Shown: piece after piece, positions 7,086-15,605 of the stretch
Position numbering within the stretch: position 1 is the stretch's first letter
Layout of the letters: each line of letters opens with the position of its first letter
Assembly (NCBI GenBank): GCA_963992225.1
Contig: CAXDTK010000042.1
Coordinates: forward strand, 1-24,910
Source: Pelomonas sp963992225
Lineage (GTDB): Bacteria > Pseudomonadota > Gammaproteobacteria > Burkholderiales > Burkholderiaceae_C
DNA length: 24,910 bases
Reading direction: 5' to 3'
Made by a program: the position numbers and the translations under genes
The notes under the pieces: model-generated
The model's input: the letters and a program-made list of their open reading frames with translations, nothing else
Told to the model about the DNA's origin: nothing
Databases searched by the model: none

Positions 7086-8183
7086 ATGTATGAAGCCTTC
7101 TACGGCCTGAGCAGCAAGCCGTTCCAGCTCAGCCCGGACCCGAATTTCTATTACGGCAGCAAGCAGCACCGCCGCGCCAAGGCCTACCTGGACTACGGCG
7201 TGCTGCGCAACGACGGCTTCATCGTCATCACCGGCGAGATCGGCGCAGGCAAGACCACGCTGCTGCGCGGCCTGCTGGACAGCCTGAACCGCAGCAACGT
7301 CGTCATCGGCAACGTCGTGACGACGCAGCTGGATGCCGAGGACACGCTGCGCATGGTCGGCGCCGCCTTCGGCGTGCGCGTGAAGGACGTGCCCAAGTCC
7401 GAGCTGCTGATGACGCTGGAAGCCTTCTTCGTCAACCAGGTGACCCAGGGCAAGCGCTGCCTGCTGATCGTCGACGAGGCGCAGAACCTGACCGCGCGGG
7501 CGGTGGAGGAGCTGCGCATGCTGTCCAACTTCCAGTTCGCCAACCAGTCGCTGCTGCAGACCTTCCTGGTGGGCCAGCCCGAGTTCCGCGGCATCCTGCA
7601 GAGGCCCGAGATGGAGCAGTTCCGCCAGCGCGTCGCGGCCACCTGCCACATCGGCCCGCTGGACGAGGACGAGACCCAGCGCTACATGGAGCACCGCCTG
7701 AAATGTGCGGGCGCGACCGGCAAGCCGACCTTCGACCACGACGCCTTCCCGGCCATCCACAAGGCCAGCAACGGCATCCCGCGGCGCATCAACCGGCTCT
7801 GCGACCGGTTGCTGCTGCTGGGCTTCATGCAGGGGCGCACGCACCTGACGCTGGCCGACGTGAAGGAGGTGCTGCGCGACATCGCCCAGGAAAGCGAGAC
7901 ACCGCGCAACAGCGACCTCGGGGCCATGGACAGCACGCCGGCCCGGTTGGGTGACAGCCGGCCCGGCGCACTGGACAGCGGCCCCGGCGCGCTGGACGTG
8001 TCGCGGCTCAAGCTGAGCGCGGCGGAGGTCAGCGGGCTGTCCAGCGAGATTGCCGCGCTCAGCGCCGACCATCACACCGACCGCCTGCAGCGCCTGGAGC
8101 GCAGCATGATGCGGCTGGAGCGCATCAATCTGCAGACGCTGGCCTTGCTGCAGAAGCTGGTCGACGCCGTCAAGCAGCCCTGA
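7086..8183 (+). CDS. AAA ATPase, ExeA-like, XrtA/PEP-CTERM system-associated
   Basis: This 365-residue protein starts MYEAFYGLSSKPFQLSPDP, typical of ExeA/GspA-like ATPases. Walker A is GEIGAGKTT at 50-58 and Walker B is LLIVDEAQN with Asp130 and Glu131, followed by a second conserved region GIPRRINRLCDRLLL near 228-242. The AAA core ends near 265. A low-complexity linker with a GALDSGP repeat follows, and then a C-terminal heptad-like helix (about 325-365) that could mediate oligomerisation. No signal peptide or membrane helix is seen, so it is cytoplasmic. It matches the XrtA-associated ATPase family (TIGR03015 type). ExeA relatives energise assembly of secretion complexes; the role in EPS export is not established. 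The upstream ribosome site is weak. The deacetylase follows after 9 bases. Confidence 0.9.
   Translation: MYEAFYGLSSKPFQLSPDPNFYYGSKQHRRAKAYLDYGVLRNDGFIVITGEIGAGKTTLLRGLLDSLNRSNVVIGNVVTTQLDAEDTLRMVGAAFGVRVKDVPKSELLMTLEAFFVNQVTQGKRCLLIVDEAQNLTARAVEELRMLSNFQFANQSLLQTFLVGQPEFRGILQRPEMEQFRQRVAATCHIGPLDEDETQRYMEHRLKCAGATGKPTFDHDAFPAIHKASNGIPRRINRLCDRLLLLGFMQGRTHLTLADVKEVLRDIAQESETPRNSDLGAMDSTPARLGDSRPGALDSGPGALDVSRLKLSAAEVSGLSSEIAALSADHHTDRLQRLERSMMRLERINLQTLALLQKLVDAVKQP
7962..7997 (+). repeat. Short in-frame direct repeat in the ATPase linker
   Basis: The 15-base unit CCCGGCGCRCTGGAC occurs at 7962-7976 and 7983-7997 with a 21-base period, encoding two copies of PGALD within the linker between the AAA core and the C-terminal helix. 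A degenerate related segment (GAMDSTP) precedes it, so the linker probably grew by small duplications. Confidence 0.7.
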
Positions 8184-8192
8184 GGTGCCGAG

Positions 8193-9086
8193 ATGCTGAT
8201 GCCCACCCCCGTGCCGGCCCTGCGCAATGCGATGAGCATCGACGTGGAGGACTACTTCCAGGTCTCGGCCTTCGCGCCTTACATCCGCCGCGACGACTGG
8301 AACGGCCTGGAATGTCGGGTCGAGCGCAACATCGACCGCATCCTGGCGCTGCTGGCCGACAAGCAGGTCAGGGCCACCTTCTTCACGCTGGGCTGGATCG
8401 CCGAGCGTTATCCGCAGGTCGTCAAGGCCATCGTGGCCGGCGGGCATGAGCTGGCCAGCCATGGCTACGGCCACGAGCGGGCCAGCGACCTGGCCCCGGC
8501 CGCCTTCCTGGACGACATCCGGCGCGCCAAGGCGCTGCTGGAGGACCTGGGCGGCGTGCCGGTCATCGGCTACCGCGCCCCCAGCTTCTCCATCGGCAAG
8601 GGCAACCTGTGGGCCTTCGACGTGCTGCGCGACGCGGGCTACCGCTACTCCAGCAGCGTCTATCCGATCGCGCACGACCATTACGGCATGCCGGACTCGC
8701 CCCGCTTCGCCTACCCGGTGCGCGAAGGCCTGCTCGAAATCCCGGTGACGACGCTGCGCCTGGGCGCCCGCAACCTGCCCAGCAGCGGCGGCGGCTACTT
8801 CCGGCTGCTGCCCTACGCGCTGTCGCGCTGGATGATCCGCCGCGTCAACGAGACCGACGGCGAGCCGGCGGTCTTCTACTTCCACCCCTGGGAAATCGAC
8901 ACGGAACAGCCGCGTGTGGCCGGCATCGACGCCAAGACGCGCTTCCGCCACTACGTCAACATCCCGCGCACCCACGACCGCATCGCGCGGCTGCTCGGCG
9001 ACTTCCGCTGGGGCCGGATGGACGAGATCTTCCTCGGCCGCGAGGCCAGCCCGCGCCCCCAGGCGCCCTCGCTGAGCCCGGTCTGA
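8193..9086 (+). CDS. Polysaccharide deacetylase (NodB fold), XrtA-associated
   Basis: This 297-residue carbohydrate esterase family 4 protein has the metal and catalytic motif SIDVEDYF (Asp17, Asp20), the zinc-binding SHGYGH at 89-94, and YRAPSFS from residue 127. The C-terminal part carries FYFHPWEID, as in the DUF3473 region typical of XrtA-associated deacetylases (TIGR03006 type). It would remove N- or O-acetyl groups from the growing EPS. No signal peptide is visible, although the context suggests it acts on envelope or lipid-linked glycan. GAGG (8182-8185) stands 7 bases before the chosen ATG. A second ATG at 8232, immediately before the first motif, is possible. The stop is directly followed by the FemAB start. 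Confidence 0.92.
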   Translation: MLMPTPVPALRNAMSIDVEDYFQVSAFAPYIRRDDWNGLECRVERNIDRILALLADKQVRATFFTLGWIAERYPQVVKAIVAGGHELASHGYGHERASDLAPAAFLDDIRRAKALLEDLGGVPVIGYRAPSFSIGKGNLWAFDVLRDAGYRYSSSVYPIAHDHYGMPDSPRFAYPVREGLLEIPVTTLRLGARNLPSSGGGYFRLLPYALSRWMIRRVNETDGEPAVFYFHPWEIDTEQPRVAGIDAKTRFRHYVNIPRTHDRIARLLGDFRWGRMDEIFLGREASPRPQAPSLSPV

Positions 9087-10136
9087 ATGGGCAGCCCGCT
9101 TCGCATTGCGCGCCTGGCCGCGCAGGACAAGGCTGCGTCCGCGCGCTGGGACGCGTTCGTACTCGCCCACCCGCAGGCCACCTTCTTCCACCGCAGCGGC
9201 TGGCTGCGCGTCATCGAGCGCGTGTTCGGCCACCGCGGCTTCTACCTGTACGCCGAGCGTGACGGTGCGATCGAGGGCGTTCTGCCGCTGGCCGAGGTCA
9301 AGAGCCGGCTGTTCGGTCATGCCGTCACCAGCCTGCCGTTCGCGGTCTACGGCGGTGTCGCCGCGCTGAACGACGATGCCGCGGCCGCGCTCGAGGCCGA
9401 GGCCGAGAAAATCGCACGAGGGCAGGGCGCCGAGCACCTGGAGTACCGCTATCTCGGCGAGACCCGGCATGCCGACTGGCCGCGCCAGGACTTGTACGTG
9501 ACCTTCCGCAAGGCCATCCTCCCCGACGAGGAGGCCAACATGCTAGCCATCCCGCGCAAGCAGCGGGCCATGGTGCGCAAGGGCATCGCCAACGGGCTGA
9601 AGGCCGAGGTCGATGCCAATGCGGACCGCTTCTTCGACCTCTACGCCGACAACGTGCTGCGCCACGGCACGCCGGCCATGCCGAAGAAATATTTCCAGGC
9701 CTTGCTGGACGAATTCGGCGCCGACGCCGAGGTGCTGACCGTCACCGGCGCGGACGGCAGGCCGCTGTCCTCGGTGCTGAGCTTCTACTTCCGCGACGAG
9801 GTGCTGCCCTATTACGCCGGCGACGACGAGGCCGCGCGGGGTCTTGCGGCCAATGACTACAAGTACTGGGAGCTGATGCGCCGCGCCTGCGCCCGCGGGT
9901 TGAAAGTCTTCGACTACGGCCGCAGCAAGCAGGGCACCGGCCCCTATGCGTTCAAGAAGAACTGGGGCTTCGAGCCGCAGCCGTTGTCCTACGAGTACCG
10001 GCTGTTCAAGCGCGATGCGATTCCGCAAAACAACCCGAACAACCCCAAGTACCAGCTGATGATCAAGGCCTGGCGCAAGCTGCCCATCGGCGTCGCGAAC
10101 TGGCTGGGGCCGTTCATCGTCAAGAACCTCGGCTGA
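9087..10136 (+). CDS. FemAB-like acyl/aminoacyl transferase (GNAT fold), XrtA-associated
   Basis: This 349-residue protein has the two-part GNAT-like fold of the FemAB family. The N-terminal half contains ATFFHRSGWLRVIE and LPFAVYGGVAA. The C-terminal half has SSVLSFYFRDEVLPYYAGD, then FDYGRSKQGTGPYAFKKNWGFEPQPL, a strongly conserved region in this family (TIGR03019 type). FemAB proteins use aminoacyl-tRNA to add amino acids to peptidoglycan precursors. In XrtA loci the acceptor is unknown; modification of the EPS or its lipid-linked unit is an inference. The start codon abuts the deacetylase stop with no gap, indicating coupled translation. No membrane segment is evident. Confidence 0.9.
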   Translation: MGSPLRIARLAAQDKAASARWDAFVLAHPQATFFHRSGWLRVIERVFGHRGFYLYAERDGAIEGVLPLAEVKSRLFGHAVTSLPFAVYGGVAALNDDAAAALEAEAEKIARGQGAEHLEYRYLGETRHADWPRQDLYVTFRKAILPDEEANMLAIPRKQRAMVRKGIANGLKAEVDANADRFFDLYADNVLRHGTPAMPKKYFQALLDEFGADAEVLTVTGADGRPLSSVLSFYFRDEVLPYYAGDDEAARGLAANDYKYWELMRRACARGLKVFDYGRSKQGTGPYAFKKNWGFEPQPLSYEYRLFKRDAIPQNNPNNPKYQLMIKAWRKLPIGVANWLGPFIVKNLG

Positions 10137-10226
10137 CCCGCGGTTGACTCATGCCGACACGCTCATGCCGTTTGCTGCTTGCCGGGTGGGCGCGCCCGCG
10201 CCTTGGGGCGGCGGGGCGGCGCTGAC
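10137..10226 (+). other. Intergenic segment with direct repeat and palindrome
   Basis: This 90-base gap holds a 9-base direct repeat, CTCATGCCG, at 10148-10156 and 10162-10170 (14-base period) and a perfect palindrome GGGCGCGCCC at 10188-10197. TTGACT at 10144 resembles a -35 box, but no acceptable -10 follows. A regulator site is possible, but nothing stronger can be said. Confidence 0.35.
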
Positions 10227-11417
10227 ATGAAGATCCTTTACCTGGTCCATCGCCTGCCTTACCCGCCCAACAAGGGCGACAAGGTGCGTTCCTACCACCT
10301 GCTGAAGCATCTGGCGGCGCGGCACGAGGTGCACCTCGGCACCTTCGTCGACGATCCCGAGGACGAGGAGCATCTGCCGCGCGTGCAGGCGCTGTGCGCC
10401 GGCCTGCATGCGGCCCGGTTGAACCCACGCACCGCCAAGCTGCTGAGCCTGCGCGGCCTGCTGAGCGGCGAGGCGTTGAGTCTGCCCTACTACCGCGATG
10501 CCGGGCTGCGGGCCTGGGTGGACGCGTCCGTGGCCCGCGTGGGCTTCGACGCCGTCGTCGTCTTCAGCGGCGTGATGGCGCAGTACGTGCCGGCAGGCCT
10601 GCGCCAGCTGGTGGACTTCGTCGACGTGGATTCCGCCAAGTGGCGCGACTACGCGCCCGAGCATGCCTGGCCGCTGTCCTGGCTGTACCGGCGCGAGTCG
10701 ACCAAGCTGCTGGGCTTCGAGCAACGTGTCGCGCGGGAAGCCCAGTGCAGCTTCTTCGTCACCGACCACGAGGTCGCGCTGTTCCGCGAGTTGAGCCCCG
10801 GCCAGTCCTTGAACCTCGCAGCGCTGGGCAACGGCGTCGATGCGGACTTCTTTGCGCCGGACCCGGCCCGCGCCAGCCCGTTCGCGGCCGGTGAGCTGCC
10901 GCTGGTCTTCACCGGCGCGATGGATTACTGGCCCAACATCGATGCGGTGAGCTGGTTCGTCAGCGACATGCTTCCGGCGCTGCGCCAGCGCTTTCCGGCG
11001 CTGCGCTTCCACATCGTCGGACGCAGCCCGGCGCCGGCCGTGCAGGCGCTGAGCGGCGAGGCCGTCCACGTGACCGGCACGGTGCCCGACGTGCGCCCCT
11101 ACCTGCAGCATGCGGCGGCGGTGGTCGCGCCGCTGCGGCTGGCGCGCGGCCTGCAGAACAAAGTGCTGGAAGCCATGGCGATGGCCCGGCCCGTCGTGGC
11201 GGCGGGCAGCTGCGTGCGCGCCATCACGGCCAGCCCGCAGTTGGGCCTGCTGCCGGCCGACGACGTGGCTGGCTATGTCGACAGCCTGTCCGCGCTGCTG
11301 GCTGACCCCGCCGCCGCCGACGCCGCGGGCCGCAGCGCCCGCGACTTCGTGCTGGGCGCCTACAGCTGGGACGCCCATCTCGCCGGCCTGGATCGTCATC
11401 TGGAGGCTGCATGCTGA
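10227..11417 (+). CDS. Glycosyltransferase, GT-B fold, XrtA-associated sugar transferase (stp1 type)
   Basis: This 396-residue cytoplasmic glycosyltransferase begins MKILYLVHRLPYPPNKGDK, the hallmark start of the XrtA-associated stp1 family (TIGR03087). The N-terminal half contains VDFVDVDSAKWRDYA. The C-terminal donor-binding half contains LVFTGAMDYWPNID and GLQNKVLEAMAMARPVVA, with Glu315 in the position of the second Glu of the usual EX7E motif. It should add one sugar to the lipid-linked repeat unit; donor and acceptor are unknown. I chose ATG 10227 over an upstream TTG at 10179, because the Rossmann beta-strand starts at once there and the preceding residues are unstructured. The end overlaps the exosortase start by 7 bases. 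Confidence 0.9.
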   Translation: MKILYLVHRLPYPPNKGDKVRSYHLLKHLAARHEVHLGTFVDDPEDEEHLPRVQALCAGLHAARLNPRTAKLLSLRGLLSGEALSLPYYRDAGLRAWVDASVARVGFDAVVVFSGVMAQYVPAGLRQLVDFVDVDSAKWRDYAPEHAWPLSWLYRRESTKLLGFEQRVAREAQCSFFVTDHEVALFRELSPGQSLNLAALGNGVDADFFAPDPARASPFAAGELPLVFTGAMDYWPNIDAVSWFVSDMLPALRQRFPALRFHIVGRSPAPAVQALSGEAVHVTGTVPDVRPYLQHAAAVVAPLRLARGLQNKVLEAMAMARPVVAAGSCVRAITASPQLGLLPADDVAGYVDSLSALLADPAAADAAGRSARDFVLGAYSWDAHLAGLDRHLEAAC

Positions 11418-12982
11418 ACCTGCCCCGGCCCTGGCGGCTGCCTTTGCTGGGCCTGGCCCTGGCCTGGGCGCTGCTGGCGCTGCTGTACCGCGACACCGGC
11501 GCGGCGATGGTCGAGATCTGGAACCGCTCCGAGACCTTCGCCCACGCCTGGGTGGTGCCGCCCATCTCCGCCTGGCTGGTATGGCGCCGCCGTGCCGACC
11601 TGGCCGTGCTGGTGCCCCGGCCGGCGCTGCGCTGGCTGTGGCTGCTGCCGCCGCTGGGGCTGCTGTGGCTGCTCGGCGACCTGGCGTCCGCCAACGCCGC
11701 GACCCAGTTCGCGCTGGTGGGCATGGGGGTGGTTCTGGTGCCAGCCCTGCTGGGCACCGAGGCCGCGCGCCGCATTGCCTTCCCGCTCGGCTTCCTGTTC
11801 TTCGCGGTGCCGTTCGGCGACTTCATGACGCCCTGGCTGATGGAGCGCACGGCCGACTTCACGGTCCTTGCCGTGCGCGCCAGCGGCATCCCGGTGTTCC
11901 GGGAGGGGCTGCAGTTCATCATCCCGACGGGCGCCTGGTCGGTGGTGCAGGCCTGCAGCGGCATCCGCTACCTGATGGCCTCGGTGATGGTCGGCACGCT
12001 GTTCGCGTATCTGAACTTCCGCTTGCACACCAAGCGCTGGGCCTTCGTCGGCGTGGCCATCGTCACGCCCCTGGTGGCCAACTGGCTGCGCGCCTACATG
12101 ATCGTCATGCTGGGCCATCTGTCGGGCAACACGCTGGCGGTCGGCGTGGACCACCTCATCTACGGCTGGGTCTTCTTCGGCGTGATCATGCTGGCGATGT
12201 TCATGATCGGTGCACGCTGGGCGGATGCCGACGCGCCGCCCGAGCCTGCGCCGAGTGATGCCCACGCGGACGGTGTGTCGACGCTGCGCTGGTCCGGCGC
12301 CGTGCTGGCCGCTGGGCTGCTGCTCGCCGCACCGTTGCTTATGGGCATGCAGGCGCAGCGGGTGGTGGCCCATGGCGCGCCGGCCCTGGCTGCACCCGTG
12401 CTGCCCGGCTGGACTTGGACGGCTGAGCCCCTGAGTGCCTGGGTGCCACAGTTCCAGAACCCGGCCGGTGCGCTGCATGGCCGCTACGAACCCGCCGCCG
12501 GTGGTGTGCCGGTCGGGCTGTACATCGGCTACTACCGCGACCAGCGCCATGGCCGGCAGCTCATCACGTCTGTCAACCAGCTGACGGCCGACGAACATGA
12601 CGACGCGTGGTCGGTCATCGCGCGCGGAAGCGCGCAGCTGGCGCTGCAAGATCGCGAACTGCCGTGGCGCACGGCGGACCTGCGCGGCCAGGCGCTGAGC
12701 GCCGTCACCGGCGGCGGCAGCCTTGCACCTCGGCTGCGCGTCTGGCAGATCTACTGGATCAATGGCCGGCCGTTCATCAGTGACTGGCAGGCCAAGTTGT
12801 ACGGCGCCTGGCTCAGCCTGTTGGGCCAGGGTGACGACGCTGCGGTGGTGCTGGTCTATGCGGACAAGGCTGTCTCAGGGACGGACGATGCGTTGTTGCG
12901 CCACTTTCTAGGCGCGAACTGGGTTGCGCTAGACACCGCTTTAGGTGGGGTGCGGGACCGTGACGCCGCGCGCATGCAGTGA
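11411..12982 (+). CDS. xrtA: Exosortase A fused to an EpsI domain
   Basis: This 523-residue polytopic inner-membrane protein has an exosortase domain (about 1-275, roughly eight membrane helices). The predicted catalytic residues are Cys182 in QACSGIRYL, Arg227 in NWLRAYMIV and His248 in DHLIYGWVFFG. A linker rich in Pro, Ala and Asp is followed by one helix (near 295-312) and an EpsI domain with YIGYYRDQRHGRQLITSVN and VWQIYWINGR. XrtA is proposed to cleave and process the C-terminal PEP-CTERM signal of secreted proteins; EpsI is a partner often fused to it. GGAGG (11402-11406) stands 4 bases before the ATG, inside the previous gene. No PEP-CTERM substrate is encoded in this window. Confidence 0.95.
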   Translation: MLNLPRPWRLPLLGLALAWALLALLYRDTGAAMVEIWNRSETFAHAWVVPPISAWLVWRRRADLAVLVPRPALRWLWLLPPLGLLWLLGDLASANAATQFALVGMGVVLVPALLGTEAARRIAFPLGFLFFAVPFGDFMTPWLMERTADFTVLAVRASGIPVFREGLQFIIPTGAWSVVQACSGIRYLMASVMVGTLFAYLNFRLHTKRWAFVGVAIVTPLVANWLRAYMIVMLGHLSGNTLAVGVDHLIYGWVFFGVIMLAMFMIGARWADADAPPEPAPSDAHADGVSTLRWSGAVLAAGLLLAAPLLMGMQAQRVVAHGAPALAAPVLPGWTWTAEPLSAWVPQFQNPAGALHGRYEPAAGGVPVGLYIGYYRDQRHGRQLITSVNQLTADEHDDAWSVIARGSAQLALQDRELPWRTADLRGQALSAVTGGGSLAPRLRVWQIYWINGRPFISDWQAKLYGAWLSLLGQGDDAAVVLVYADKAVSGTDDALLRHFLGANWVALDTALGGVRDRDAARMQ

Positions 12983-13025
12983 CAATCACGCGCTTTCAAG
13001 ACATCAAGCAACGAGAAAACGACTC

Positions 13026-14306
<1,281 letters not shown>

Positions 14307-14308
14307 GG

Positions 14309-15457
14309 ATGGATCGCAGCGACCCGCGCCCGCTGGTCGTCCACCTGCTGCACCGCTTCGACACCGGCGGGCTGGAGAACGGCGTAGTCAACGTCATCAA
14401 CCACCTGCCGGCGTTCCGGCATGCGGTGGTGGCGGTGACAGAGATCACTGCGTTCAAGGAGCGCGTAAAAGCGCCGGGTACGCAGTTCATCTCACTCAAC
14501 AAGCCGCCGGGCCAGGGCTTATGGCTTTATCCGCGCGTCTACCGGCTGCTTCGCGAGCTTCGTCCGGTGGTTGTGCATACACGCAACCTCGGCGCCATGG
14601 AGTTCCAGTTGCCAGCCTGGGCGGCGCGGGTGCCATTGCGGGTGCACAGCGAGCACGGCTGGGAAGTGGACGACCTGGGCGGTATCAGCCGCACCAACCA
14701 GCGCTTGCGCCGCGTCTACGGCATGGGCACGCATCGTTTCGTCGGCTTGTCCAAGGCCATCGAGAGCTACCTGACCGGGCCTGTCGGCTTCTCCCGCGAG
14801 CGGGTGCTGCGCATCTGCAATGGCGTGGACACCCAGCGCTTCGCACCCACAACCACAGCGTCCGCGGATTGGCCTTACCGGCGGGGCGAGCACCTTGTCA
14901 TCGGCGCGGTGGGCCGTATGCAGGCAGTGAAGGACCCGCTCAATCTCGTCGACGCCTTCCTGCGGCTGCGCGAGTTGTGCCCGACCGACTGGCCCCGCCT
15001 GCGCCTAGTGATGCTGGGCGGCGGCCCACTGCTGGACGCTGCGCGCGAGCGCTTGGCCGGAGCTGGCGTGGCCGATCAGGCTTGGCTGCCCGGCGACCGT
15101 AGCGATGTGGCCCAGCTGCTACCGCAGTTCGACATCTTTGCGCTGCCGTCGCAAGCCGAGGGCATCAGCAACACCTTGCTTGAGGCCATGGCATGCGGCT
15201 GCGCGCCGGTGGCGACCGACGTGGGGGGTAACCCGGAGCTGGTGGAGGAGGGCGCCAATGGCCTGCTGGTGCCGGCGCAGGACAGCGCCGCACTCGCCGC
15301 AGCACTGGCTCGCCTGGCCAGCGACCCGGCGCTGCGCCAACGGCTGGCGGAGGCGTCGCTGACCCGGGTGCGCAGCCAGTTCAGCCTGGACGGCATGGTT
15401 GCTGCCTACGAAGCGTTGTACGCGTCGGCCCCTCAGCCCGGTACAGCACCGCGCTGA
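14309..15457 (+). CDS. Glycosyltransferase family 4, XrtA-associated sugar transferase (stp2 type)
   Basis: This 382-residue GT-B glycosyltransferase opens with VVHLLHRFDTGGLENGVVN, a signature of the XrtA-associated stp2 family (TIGR03088). VRVHSEHGWEVDDL-like sequence lies in the acceptor half. In the C-terminal half the EX7E motif is Glu284 and Glu292 in EGISNTLLEAMACG, followed by PVATDVGGNPELVEEG. It is a retaining enzyme acting at the cytoplasmic face on the lipid-linked unit; the sugar is not known. The ATG is two bases after the dehydrogenase stop, with TAAGG adjoining it, so translation probably depends on the upstream gene. It closes block II, and a 148-base gap follows. Confidence 0.92.
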   Translation: MDRSDPRPLVVHLLHRFDTGGLENGVVNVINHLPAFRHAVVAVTEITAFKERVKAPGTQFISLNKPPGQGLWLYPRVYRLLRELRPVVVHTRNLGAMEFQLPAWAARVPLRVHSEHGWEVDDLGGISRTNQRLRRVYGMGTHRFVGLSKAIESYLTGPVGFSRERVLRICNGVDTQRFAPTTTASADWPYRRGEHLVIGAVGRMQAVKDPLNLVDAFLRLRELCPTDWPRLRLVMLGGGPLLDAARERLAGAGVADQAWLPGDRSDVAQLLPQFDIFALPSQAEGISNTLLEAMACGCAPVATDVGGNPELVEEGANGLLVPAQDSAALAAALARLASDPALRQRLAEASLTRVRSQFSLDGMVAAYEALYASAPQPGTAPR

Positions 15458-15605
15458 CATCCCCCGGACAGGGGGTGAAGCCGTGCGCCACGTCACGCTG
15501 GGCGTCGCGGTGGCCGGGCAACGTCATCAAGCTCGGTAAGAATCCGCCCTTTCCCGCGCCGCTGTGCGGGGTCCTCCTTCAACTGGCTGAACCAGGTCCT
15601 TTCCC
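15458..15605 (+). promoter_or_regulatory. Structured intergenic leader before the amidotransferase gene
   Basis: This 148-base gap has no gene. Several stems can be drawn: CCCCC/GGGGG (15461-15465 with 15471-15475), GCCAC/GTGGC (15487-15491 with 15510-15514), CCGGGC/GCTCGG (15514-15519 with 15531-15536, one G-U pair), CCCGC/GCGGG (15553-15557 with 15566-15570) and a small CTGG/CCAG near the start codon. The second and third share one base, so they compete slightly. No T-run follows any of them and no good promoter was found. It could be a regulatory RNA leader or simply GC-rich sequence that folds by chance. Confidence 0.35.

Noticed and set aside
7004..7093. 29-codon plus-strand mini-ORF in the gap before the ATPase gene, overlapping its start
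   Set aside because: No ribosome site precedes its ATG, it runs through the hairpin, and its product is a basic peptide without features. A leader peptide cannot be excluded but is not supported.
6975..9470. 831-residue minus-strand ORF
   Set aside because: It is antisense to the ATPase, deacetylase and part of FemAB, all with clear motifs. Its composition is biased to Val, Ala, Gln, Arg and His, with no recognisable domain.
15458..15605. Cyclic-di-GMP, cobalamin or glutamine riboswitch in the amidotransferase leader
   Set aside because: I compared the segment with the consensus motifs I know and found no match; only generic stems are visible.
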